Assembly: GCA_023435945.1 (NCBI GenBank)
Contig: JAEZLB010000251.1
Location: forward strand, 1-6,133
Reading direction: 5' to 3'
DNA length: 6,133 nt
From: Pseudomonadota bacterium
GTDB lineage: Bacteria > Pseudomonadota > Gammaproteobacteria > Burkholderiales > Burkholderiaceae_D
Part shown: positions 1-5,510 of the stretch, piece by piece
Layout of the letters: every line of letters begins with the position of its first letter
Position numbering within the stretch: position 1 is the stretch's first letter
The notes under the pieces: generated by a model
Told to the model about the DNA's origin: nothing
Seen by the model: only the letters and a program-made list of their open reading frames with translations
Database searches by the model: none
Position numbers and translations under genes: made by a program

Positions 1-720
1 GCCTTGCGGACCGCCGATCACGAAACGACCGGTAGGATTGATCAGGTACTTGGTGTCTTGCAGCCATTCTTTCGGCACCACCGGCTTGATGATTTCCTCG
101 ATCGCCGCCTCTTCGATCTGCTTGTGCTCCATTTCGGGCGCGTGCTGGGTCGACAGGACGATGGTGTCGATCGCAACCGGCTTGCCATCCACGTATTTCA
201 GCGTGACCTGGGACTTTGCATCCGGACGCAGCCATGGCAGGCGACCATCCTTGCGCAATTGCGACTGGCGCTCGACGATGCGGTGCGAGTAATAGATCGC
301 AGCCGGCATCAGTTCCGGTGTTTCATTGCACGCATAACCGAACATCAGGCCCTGATCGCCCGCCCCCTGGTCCAGGTCCAGGCCCTTGCCTTCGTCCACG
401 CCTTGCGCGATGTCCGGTGACTGCTTGTCATAGCAGACCATGACTGCGCAGCTTTTGTAATCGATACCGAAGTCGGCATTGTCATAACCGATACGCTTGA
501 TGGTTTCGCGTGCGACGTCGATGTAGTTGACGTTCGCCGTCGTGGTAATTTCGCCAGCCAGCACGACCAGACCGGTGTTACACAGGGTCTCGGCGGCTAC
601 GCGGGAACGGGGATCTTGGGCGAGGATGGCATCCAGAATGGCATCGGAGATCTGATCAGCGACTTTATCCGGATGGCCTTCGGAAACGGATTCCGAAGTA
701 AAGAGATATTCATTTGCCAT
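1..720 (-). CDS. metK: S-adenosylmethionine synthetase (methionine adenosyltransferase), N-terminal 240 residues, cut by window edge
   Basis: This cytosolic enzyme makes S-adenosylmethionine from ATP and methionine, releasing phosphate and pyrophosphate. The reading frame is open from the ATG at 720-718 to base 1, giving 240 codons of a family usually near 385-400 residues. The protein begins [11 protein letters not shown]. Seen in it are the ATP-binding GHPDK motif (residues 15-19, with the His and Asp that contact phosphate and Mg in the family), the family signature [12 protein letters not shown] (119-130), and the conserved [12 protein letters not shown] segment (227-238) where the window ends. 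The second signature (GGGAFSGKD) should lie just outside. The start is supported by AGGAG at 730-726, five bases from the ATG. An in-frame ATG 14 codons upstream (762-760) has no good ribosome site and would add non-conserved residues. The gene diverges from the lipid A acyltransferase pair. Identification is secure. Confidence 0.97.
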   Translation of the reverse strand, partial: MANEYLFTSESVSEGHPDKVADQISDAILDAILAQDPRSRVAAETLCNTGLVVLAGEITTTANVNYIDVARETIKRIGYDNADFGIDYKSCAVMVCYDKQSPDIAQGVDEGKGLDLDQGAGDQGLMFGYACNETPELMPAAIYYSHRIVERQSQLRKDGRLPWLRPDAKSQVTLKYVDGKPVAIDTIVLSTQHAPEMEHKQIEEAAIEEIIKPVVPKEWLQDTKYLINPTGRFVIGGPQG

Positions 721-785
721 GAAGGCTCCTAACGATGAGAATTGAACCCTGTCGCGGTCCATTCCGGAGCCTGCGACGCTTTAGC
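721..785 (-). promoter_or_regulatory. metK 5' leader with hairpin and alternative pairing to the Shine-Dalgarno site
   Basis: Read as metK mRNA, bases 777-751 can form a hairpin: GTCGC/GCGAC, GG/CC and TCC/GGA, ten base pairs with two single-base bulges and a five-base loop. Bases 772-766 of its 5' arm (AGGCTCC) are also a perfect 7-nt complement of 729-723 (GGAGCCT), which covers most of the Shine-Dalgarno AGGAG at 730-726. The two pairings cannot form together. One leaves the ribosome site free and the other covers it, as in translational riboswitches. I do not recognise this as a known SAM-I, SAM-II, SAM/SAH or SAH riboswitch. The base pairing is seen directly; a regulatory role, and SAM as the signal, are inferences. 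Only about 65 bases are available, so a small structure by chance is possible. Confidence 0.35.
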
Positions 786-791
786 GAAATT

Positions 792-820
792 TTTATTCCG
801 CCTCGCAAGTTGTCTGTTAA
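792..820 (-). promoter_or_regulatory. Candidate sigma-70 promoter for metK
   Basis: On the minus strand, TTAACA (820-815, five of six matches to the -35 consensus) is followed by a 17-bp spacer and AATAAA (797-792, four of six matches to the -10 consensus). Transcription would start near 785, giving a leader of about 65 nt that begins just before the hairpin at 777-751. The position and spacing suit metK. No other candidate on this strand is clearly better, although TTGCGA at 808-803 could act as another -35 element. This is a consensus match only. Confidence 0.4.
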
Positions 821-884
821 CTCGGCGGTTCAAACTTTCCGTGGTATTTTACGCATCCTGCAAAAAATCGCAAATGCCGCCTAC

Positions 885-1736
885 ATGCTTGTTGCCTTAT
901 TCCGCCTGCTGTCGCGCCTACCCTTGCCTTTCATGCACCTGGCAGGCAAAGCGGTGGGCTGGCTGGTCTATGGCCTGTCGCCGACTTATCGCAGGCGCCT
1001 GAACGAAAACATGGAGCGTGCCGGTTACTCGTCCTGCCGTAATGAGGCCGTGGCCGAGATAGGAAAAAGCGTACTGGAACTCCCTTACATCTGGTATGCG
1101 CCGCCGCAAAAAGTCATGTCCAGGGTCGAGGTGGAGAACTGGTCGCTGGTCCAAGCCCTGCTGGATGAAAACAAGGGCGCCATTTTCTTGACCCCGCACC
1201 TTGGCTGTTTTGAGGTGATCGCGCAGGCGATTGCACAACGCATGCCGCTGACCGCCCTTTACCGCCCTCCCCGCAAGGCGGCATTGCAACCCCTGATGGA
1301 AACCGCTCGCAAGCGGCACAATCTTAGCCTGGCCCCCGCCAACCTGGCTGGCGTGCGCACCCTGCTGAAAACCTTAAAACAGGGCGGTGCCATAGGATTG
1401 CTGCCAGACCAGGTGCCGCAACAGGGTGAAGGAACATGGGCCGAGTTTTACGGCAAGCCTGCGTACACGATGACGTTGCCTGCCAAGCTGCATGCGATGA
1501 CAGGCGCTCCCCTGATCCTGTCTTATGCGGCACGCCTGCCGCATGGGAAAGGCTTCCGCATTTATTTTGTGCGATGCGATGCCATACTGGAAGGCAGCCC
1601 GGAGCAACAGGCCAGGGCCATCAATGCAGCAATGGAAAACCTGATCGCCCGCTGCCCCACTCAATACTTCTGGAGTTACAACCGCTATAAATGCCCGAGC
1701 GGCGTTAAGCCTCCTGCCGACGGGGTGCGTCCATGA
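885..1736 (+). CDS. lpxL: Lipid A biosynthesis acyltransferase (LpxL/HtrB family), first paralogue
   Basis: This is a membrane-bound acyltransferase of the LpxL/LpxM/HtrB family, which transfers an acyl chain from acyl-ACP to a lipid A precursor on the cytoplasmic face of the inner membrane. The 283-residue product has a hydrophobic N-terminal anchor (about residues 1-30, MLVALFRLLSRLPLP). The catalytic HX4E motif is in TPHLGCFE (His105, Glu110). The block YRPPR (126-130), the segment GLLPDQVPQQGEG (171-183) and the C-terminal QYFWSYNRYK (260-269) are typical of the family, as is the length. The ATG at 885 was chosen because family members start at this hydrophobic segment. It has no clear Shine-Dalgarno site, and the frame is open back to an ATG at 735 that would add 50 non-conserved residues. 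The last four bases overlap the next acyltransferase gene. Which acyl chain and position it serves cannot be told from sequence. Confidence 0.92.
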   Translation: MLVALFRLLSRLPLPFMHLAGKAVGWLVYGLSPTYRRRLNENMERAGYSSCRNEAVAEIGKSVLELPYIWYAPPQKVMSRVEVENWSLVQALLDENKGAIFLTPHLGCFEVIAQAIAQRMPLTALYRPPRKAALQPLMETARKRHNLSLAPANLAGVRTLLKTLKQGGAIGLLPDQVPQQGEGTWAEFYGKPAYTMTLPAKLHAMTGAPLILSYAARLPHGKGFRIYFVRCDAILEGSPEQQARAINAAMENLIARCPTQYFWSYNRYKCPSGVKPPADGVRP

Positions 1737-2596
1737 AATTGCTGCTGGGGCTCATGTGGCTGCTGCACTGGCTGCCACTGCCTGTGCTGGGGCGTATCGG
1801 CAAAGGTGTCGGCACACTGCTGTTTTATGTGATGAGCAGGCGACGCAAGATCACCCTGACCAATCTGCGCCTGTGCCTGCCAGACCTGTCCGAGCAGGAC
1901 CGGCGCCGCATCGCCAAGGAACACTTCCAGGCCTACGCACGCAGCATCTTTGAACGTGCGCTGTTGTGGTGGGCGCCCGAAGCGCGCCTGAGAAAACTGA
2001 TCGTCATAGAGTCGCCCGTTCCCATCGAGGCGCTCCCCTCGCAACCGACCATACTGTTATGCCCGCATTTCGTCTGCCTGGATGTAGCCGCCACGGCCCT
2101 GTCCATGTATAAGCCGGGCTGTTCCATCTATACCAGCCAGCGCAACAAGGTATTTGACCAGGCACTGCGCAAAGGCCGGCAACGTTTTCATCCCATCACG
2201 TTACTGTCGCGTGAACAGGGCGTCAAACCCATACTGCGTGCCATCAAGCAGGGGCTCCCCTTCTTCATGCTTCCCGACATGGATTTCGGTCGCAAGGATG
2301 CAGAATTCGTTCCTTTCTTCGGCATACCTGCGGCAACGCTGACTGCACCTGCCCGCATTGCCGCCACCACCGGTGCACGCGTGATTCCGGTCATTGCCAC
2401 CTTCCTGCCTGATTATCAAGGCTGGAAAATCAAGCTTTATCCTGCATGGCAGGATTATCCTGGAAGCGATATGCTTGCAGCCACGCGGCGCATGAATGCC
2501 TTTATCGAAGAGCGCGTGCTGGAGACGCCGGCCGAGTATTTCTGGACGCATAAGCGCTTCAAGACACGACCGGAAGGCGAAGCCAGCGTTTATTGA
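1733..2596 (+). CDS. lpxL: Lipid A biosynthesis acyltransferase (LpxL/HtrB family), second paralogue
   Basis: This is a second, clearly diverged member of the same family, 287 residues long. It has an N-terminal hydrophobic anchor (about 1-33), the catalytic HX4D motif in CPHFVCLD (His112, Asp117), and the family blocks FFMLPDMDFGRKD (177-189) and FVPFFG (192-197). The C-terminal AEYFWTHKRFKTRP (267-280) is the usual ending of lauroyl/myristoyl transferases. The start overlaps the stop of the previous gene as ATGA (1733-1736), so the two are almost surely co-transcribed and translationally coupled. Twin acyltransferase genes next to dapF are known in Burkholderiales, and Bordetella names its pair lpxL1 and lpxL2. 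The two proteins presumably add different secondary chains. I cannot assign this one to a position or chain length. The Asp here versus Glu in the first paralogue is the clearest active-site difference. Confidence 0.93.
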   Translation: MKLLLGLMWLLHWLPLPVLGRIGKGVGTLLFYVMSRRRKITLTNLRLCLPDLSEQDRRRIAKEHFQAYARSIFERALLWWAPEARLRKLIVIESPVPIEALPSQPTILLCPHFVCLDVAATALSMYKPGCSIYTSQRNKVFDQALRKGRQRFHPITLLSREQGVKPILRAIKQGLPFFMLPDMDFGRKDAEFVPFFGIPAATLTAPARIAATTGARVIPVIATFLPDYQGWKIKLYPAWQDYPGSDMLAATRRMNAFIEERVLETPAEYFWTHKRFKTRPEGEASVY

Positions 2597-2611
2597 CCGG
2601 GCGGGTCACCA

Positions 2612-2641
2612 TTAATCGTAAGCCCTGGCCCCCTCGATAAT
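2612..2641 (+). promoter_or_regulatory. Possible promoter in front of dapF
   Basis: GATAAT (2636-2641) matches the -10 consensus at five of six bases. TTAATC (2612-2617), 18 bp upstream, is a poor -35 element. Transcription would start near 2648, leaving a leader of about 20 nt. It lies in the 72-bp gap between the second acyltransferase and dapF, so dapF could be transcribed both by readthrough and from here. No strong Shine-Dalgarno site is visible before the dapF ATG. The evidence is weak. Confidence 0.25.
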
Positions 2642-2668
2642 TTTTAACTTTCATTTCACGCCACGATC

Positions 2669-3520
2669 ATGAAATTGCGTTTCACCAAAATGCACGGCGC
2701 CGGCAATGACTTCATCGTCATCGACGCCATCAGCCAATCCATCGCTTTCAGTGAAGAGCAATGGCGCGCCTTGGCAGACCGTCGTTTTGGCATCGGCGCA
2801 GATCAGATACTGGTGGTGGAAAAAGCCCGCCTTCCCGACGCCGATTTCCGTTATCGCATCTACAATGCCGATGGTGGCGAAGTCGAACAATGCGGCAATG
2901 GCGCCCGGGCTTTTGTCAAGTTCGTGACGGACAAGCGCCTGACCGACAAACGCAGCATTCGTGTCGAAACACTGGCCGGCATCATCGAACCCCGGCTGGA
3001 AAGCGATGGCAGAATTACCGTAGACATGGGTGCCCCCATCCTGGAGCCGGAGCGCGTTCCTTTTGATACGCAGGGATTGAACAGCATGCCACAGGGCAGG
3101 GATACACTTTGGCCGCTGGATGTCGCCGGGCGAGCCATCCCGGTTTCAGTGGTTTCCATGGGTAACCCGCACGCAGTGCAGGTCGTTGAGGATGCCGACA
3201 CCGCTGCCGTTGCCACCGAAGGCCCGCTGATCGAAAACCATGCACGCTTCCCGAAACGCGTGAATGCGGGCTTCATGCAAGTCATCAACCGTCATCACAT
3301 CAAGCTGCGCGTATTCGAACGAGGTGCCGGCGAAACGCTGGCATGCGGAACAGGTGCCTGTGCCGCCGCAGTAGCCGGCATACGGCGCGGCCTGCTGGAT
3401 TCGCCGGTACAAGTCAGCACGCGCGGAGGCGAATTGAGCATCGCCTGGGAAGGGGAGAACACGCCGGTCAAAATGACCGGCCCGGCAGCGACGGTCTTTG
3501 AAGGCGAGATCGAGTTATAA
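2669..3520 (+). CDS. dapF: Diaminopimelate epimerase
   Basis: This cytosolic, cofactor-independent epimerase converts LL- to meso-diaminopimelate, the last step before lysine and a building block of peptidoglycan. The 283-residue product is close to the family length (E. coli has 274). It begins [19 protein letters not shown], with the substrate-binding Asn at 13. The two catalytic cysteines are present: Cys75 in QCGNGAR and Cys226 in ACGTGACA. Other expected substrate contacts are Asn66 (YNADGG), Asn167 (MGNPH), Asn199 (RVNAGF) and Glu217-Arg218 (FERGAGET). The C-terminal [17 protein letters not shown] is also typical. It follows the acyltransferase pair by 72 bp on the same strand. Its last 53 bp overlap the convergent Sel1-repeat gene. 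All key residues are intact, so the enzyme should be active. Confidence 0.98.
   Translation: MKLRFTKMHGAGNDFIVIDAISQSIAFSEEQWRALADRRFGIGADQILVVEKARLPDADFRYRIYNADGGEVEQCGNGARAFVKFVTDKRLTDKRSIRVETLAGIIEPRLESDGRITVDMGAPILEPERVPFDTQGLNSMPQGRDTLWPLDVAGRAIPVSVVSMGNPHAVQVVEDADTAAVATEGPLIENHARFPKRVNAGFMQVINRHHIKLRVFERGAGETLACGTGACAAAVAGIRRGLLDSPVQVSTRGGELSIAWEGENTPVKMTGPAATVFEGEIEL
3463..3481. repeat. Perfect 8-bp inverted repeat at the dapF / Sel1-gene overlap
   Basis: GCCGGTCA and TGACCGGC are perfect inverted copies separated by AAA. The stop codon of the leftward gene (3470-3468) lies at the end of one arm, and the same bases encode part of the conserved VKMTGP segment of DapF. No run of T follows on either strand, so it is not a standard intrinsic terminator. 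It could stall or help end convergent transcripts. Because the DapF residues are conserved, the symmetry may simply be a by-product of codon choice. Confidence 0.5.
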
Positions 3521-5135
3521 CACCAGGCACCGCATGCCCCGCTTCCTGCTCCTGCCCCATCATGCTTTTTAGTCGGTACAGACGACGCCGGTAATTGCCT
3601 TCCGGCCCGATCTCACTGTTGTCGACGTCGCTAAACAAATGGCGGATACGGCTGACCATCTGTCGCATCCTCTCATCACGAATCACAATCAGGCGACGTT
3701 TGCTGCGGGGATGATAGTCGCGAATGTCGACAACCAGACAATGCCCGCAATCGGCTTTCTTGACATCCAGCACCAGGGCCTCAGCACGCGACAAGCCAAA
3801 GTGCAGGGCCAGCTCGACCCGTGCCGCCATATATTGCGATGTGAGAGGCCATGGGGATGACGGCTGCCGCCTACGATTGGCAATAATCTTTTCATGGGCT
3901 TGCCTCGCCCAATCCTGCGGACTATCCGGACCAGCGATTCGCCGAATCCAGGCCGCGGCCTCCTCGTTACCCTGGCTGGCGGCCTGGCTGAACCAATACA
4001 GGGCTTTCACATCCTCATTGTTTTCATTCCCCCTGCGGCGCCATAGCTCGCCACCCCACTCCAGCTGCGCGAGCACATGCCCTGCTTGTGCCGCCTGCTG
4101 CAGGTAGTGTTGTGCAGCAACACTGTTTCGCTGCGAAAACTCTGGCTTCAGATAAATCTTGGAGATGATGTAATACGCCTCTGTCATGCCGTTCTTCGCA
4201 GCCTGATTAAGCCAGCGTAATGCCTTTTTGTAGACGACCCTTCCTGCTCCCGTGTCAGCCCGCTGCCCTGATTGGTCCATTTTGGCCAGGAACAGTCCGA
4301 TTATGAACTGGGCTTCCGCATCGCCTGCTTGTGCTGCGGCCTCCCAGAAAGCCTGTATTTCATCGGGCAGCATTTGACGGGTTACCTCCAGCGCTCTGGC
4401 ACATCGCTTGAGCATTAATACCTCGCGTTCGCTCAGCGCGGCAAGTATCCGGGAGGAGCGTCCTGCCGCCTGCAATAGAGCCTTTGCCGGCAGCAGCATC
4501 CATTTCAGATAAGCGCAATAATCCTGCCGACTCCATGCGTCCTCTACCAATGCGTGACGCGCAGCCTCGACACCTTTCTCTGCTGCTTTTTCTGCCCACT
4601 GGCACCATGCTTCCGAAGCATATTTATGTTCATGATTATGTTCATGAGACTTCCGCTCCTGACTTTCCAGCTCGGCGTGACCAGAGGAAACTCCACCAAG
4701 AATTTCTCCTCTACAAACCTGCGCCCATAACCACAATGCTTCCTCATGCCCTGCCTCGGCTCCGGCACGGATAGCCTCACGCGCCGCAGCGCATTGCTTC
4801 GAGTCGCAGAGAAGCTCAGCATGAGCCAGAACAAGTTTGGCCAATACAATGCCGGCCTGCAAGTCTCCTGCCTCAAACGCGCATTGATACCAGCGGGTCA
4901 GATTCCGAACATTGGCGGAATATTGAGCTGTTTCGAACGGGATATAACTTCCTATTAGAGCCCATGCATCCTCTTCCTTTTGTTGAGCAGCCCGATCTAG
5001 CCAATATAAAGCGCTTGCTGAATTTTTAGGCACACCACCTCTTCCAAACAGATACCTTTTCCCCAGTTCAAGTTGCGCAGATGCATGGCCGGCTCGGGCC
5101 GCTCTTATGGTTTGCAAAGCTTCTCTGTGCGCCAT
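3468..5135 (-). CDS. Sel1-repeat protein with a degenerate integrase-like C-terminal segment
   Basis: The 555-residue product has no signal peptide or membrane segment and is probably cytoplasmic. Sel1-type alpha-helical repeats (AxxGxxxAQxxLGxxY...A..W...AA.xG) are clear at about 14-50, 266-314, 316-351 and 353-389, with more divergent helical repeats at 51-200. Such repeats usually act as protein-binding scaffolds. A His-rich insert, HEHNHEHK (164-171), could bind metal. Residues about 435-525 ([19 protein letters not shown], then [20 protein letters not shown] and [11 protein letters not shown]) resemble the box I and beta-sheet part of tyrosine recombinases of the Integrase_1 type. However, GLR reads GLS, and the HxxR motif and nucleophilic Tyr are missing. 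Recombinase activity is therefore unlikely; a DNA- or protein-binding role is possible. The ATG at 5135-5133 has AAGGG (5149-5145) nine bases upstream. The gene stands alone and overlaps dapF by 53 bp. Its function is unknown. Confidence 0.85.
   Translation of the reverse strand: MAHREALQTIRAARAGHASAQLELGKRYLFGRGGVPKNSASALYWLDRAAQQKEEDAWALIGSYIPFETAQYSANVRNLTRWYQCAFEAGDLQAGIVLAKLVLAHAELLCDSKQCAAAREAIRAGAEAGHEEALWLWAQVCRGEILGGVSSGHAELESQERKSHEHNHEHKYASEAWCQWAEKAAEKGVEAARHALVEDAWSRQDYCAYLKWMLLPAKALLQAAGRSSRILAALSEREVLMLKRCARALEVTRQMLPDEIQAFWEAAAQAGDAEAQFIIGLFLAKMDQSGQRADTGAGRVVYKKALRWLNQAAKNGMTEAYYIISKIYLKPEFSQRNSVAAQHYLQQAAQAGHVLAQLEWGGELWRRRGNENNEDVKALYWFSQAASQGNEEAAAWIRRIAGPDSPQDWARQAHEKIIANRRRQPSSPWPLTSQYMAARVELALHFGLSRAEALVLDVKKADCGHCLVVDIRDYHPRSKRRLIVIRDERMRQMVSRIRHLFSDVDNSEIGPEGNYRRRLYRLKSMMGQEQEAGHAVPGVITRSRLQRPSLPGRSF
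4624..4647. repeat. Two perfect tandem copies of a 12-bp unit encoding the His-rich motif
   Basis: TTATGTTCATGA occurs at 4624-4635 and again, without a gap, at 4636-4647. On the coding (minus) strand it gives the near-identical tetrapeptides HEHN and HEHK at residues 164-171 of the Sel1-repeat protein. The unit is a multiple of three, so gain or loss of copies would change the number of histidines without breaking the frame. It sits inside an insert between helical repeats, where variation in length would be tolerated. Confidence 0.8.
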
Positions 5136-5506
5136 TTCTTATTGCCCTTTAAAAACTTAATTAACACCAGTGAACACCGCCTGAAGTTGATTAAAAAATA
5201 GTCATCCGAGAAGACGCTCCCTAAGCGCCCCCGTAAGTCTTCGCCTTCATAACAATGCAGTGACAAAAAAGAGACGAGTTAATTTCTTCGAGTCGCTTTC
5301 TACTTATGAAGAAAACTGTTCAGAACCAAATGAGCCTCACGCACACCACAAACGCCTTAGTGTTGATGCGTCCGAACCAGTCGGATCTTTCCTCTAACCA
5401 TATGTAGCAAGCATGGAGTGGTGAAAAATTTTCTTATTGCGCTAGGAGTGCGATTTATGCCTGCTAGCACTGCTTTTGCTCAACCTTCACTCTCGGAGAT
5501 ATTTCA
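5136..5506. other. Divergent intergenic region between the Sel1-repeat gene and the porin
   Basis: This 371-bp stretch carries the start signals of both flanking genes and is more AT-rich than the coding regions. It contains TTAATTAA (5157-5164) and an A-run at 5193-5198, a GAAGAC/GTCTTC inverted repeat with a 21-base loop (5210-5242), and a small TCCGA/TCGGA hairpin (5371-5385). I found no promoter with good elements at proper spacing. GTGACA (5260-5265) is a good -35-like hexamer without a matching -10. A 33-codon ORF at 5306-5407 lacks a ribosome site and is not believed. The last part holds a signal-peptide-like mini-ORF (5421-5510), described separately. Confidence 0.7.
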
Positions 5507-5510
5507 ATGA
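5421..5510 (+). other. Mini-ORF resembling a porin signal peptide, overlapping the porin start
   Basis: From the GTG at 5421 the frame encodes 29 residues and stops at TGA 5508-5510, overlapping the porin start as ATGA. Its first 20 residues, then Gln, match the length and pattern of the porin signal peptide. Lys2, Leu5, Ala7, Leu8, Val10, Ala18, Ala20 and Gln21 are shared, and it has an AFA|Q cleavage-like end. About half of the 63 aligned bases agree. An Arg at 11 breaks the hydrophobic core (CGA, one base from CTA for Leu). The GTG has GGAG only two bases away, which is too close. An internal ATG at 5457 has AGGAG (5444-5448) at a good eight-base spacing and would give the 17-residue MPASTAFAQPSLSEIFQ. 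It may be a relic of an upstream tandem porin or a translated leader coupled to the porin. Translation is unproven. Confidence 0.4.

Noticed and set aside
718..762. Upstream in-frame ATG for metK (762-760), adding 14 residues
   Set aside because: It has no suitable ribosome site, the added residues are not part of the family, and AGGAG is ideally placed for the ATG at 720-718.
721..785. A known SAM-I, SAM-II, SAM/SAH or SAH riboswitch before metK
   Set aside because: I could not find the conserved cores I remember for these classes. Only the generic competing pairings are present, so no named riboswitch is called.
2595..2607. GACC/GGTC hairpin after the second acyltransferase as a terminator
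   Set aside because: The stem is only four base pairs and the T-run (2641-2645) is more than 30 bases away, so it cannot be an intrinsic terminator.
2860..3288. Long leftward ORF opposite dapF (142 codons), and similar long frames opposite metK, the acyltransferases and the Sel1-repeat gene
   Set aside because: These are shadow frames of GC-rich genes whose real products are firmly identified, and their translations show no domain pattern.
3468..3850. Active tyrosine recombinase or prophage/integron border
   Set aside because: The catalytic Arg of box I, the HxxR motif and the Tyr are absent, and I saw no attachment-like direct repeats or tRNA gene nearby.
5371..5385. TCCGA/TCGGA hairpin as a regulatory RNA or terminator
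   Set aside because: It has five base pairs only and no T-run, so it is expected by chance in a region of this length.
5306..5407. 33-codon ORF beginning MKKTVQ in the porin upstream region
   Set aside because: The bases before its ATG are pyrimidine-rich with no ribosome site, and the product shows no hydrophobic core or recognisable pattern.
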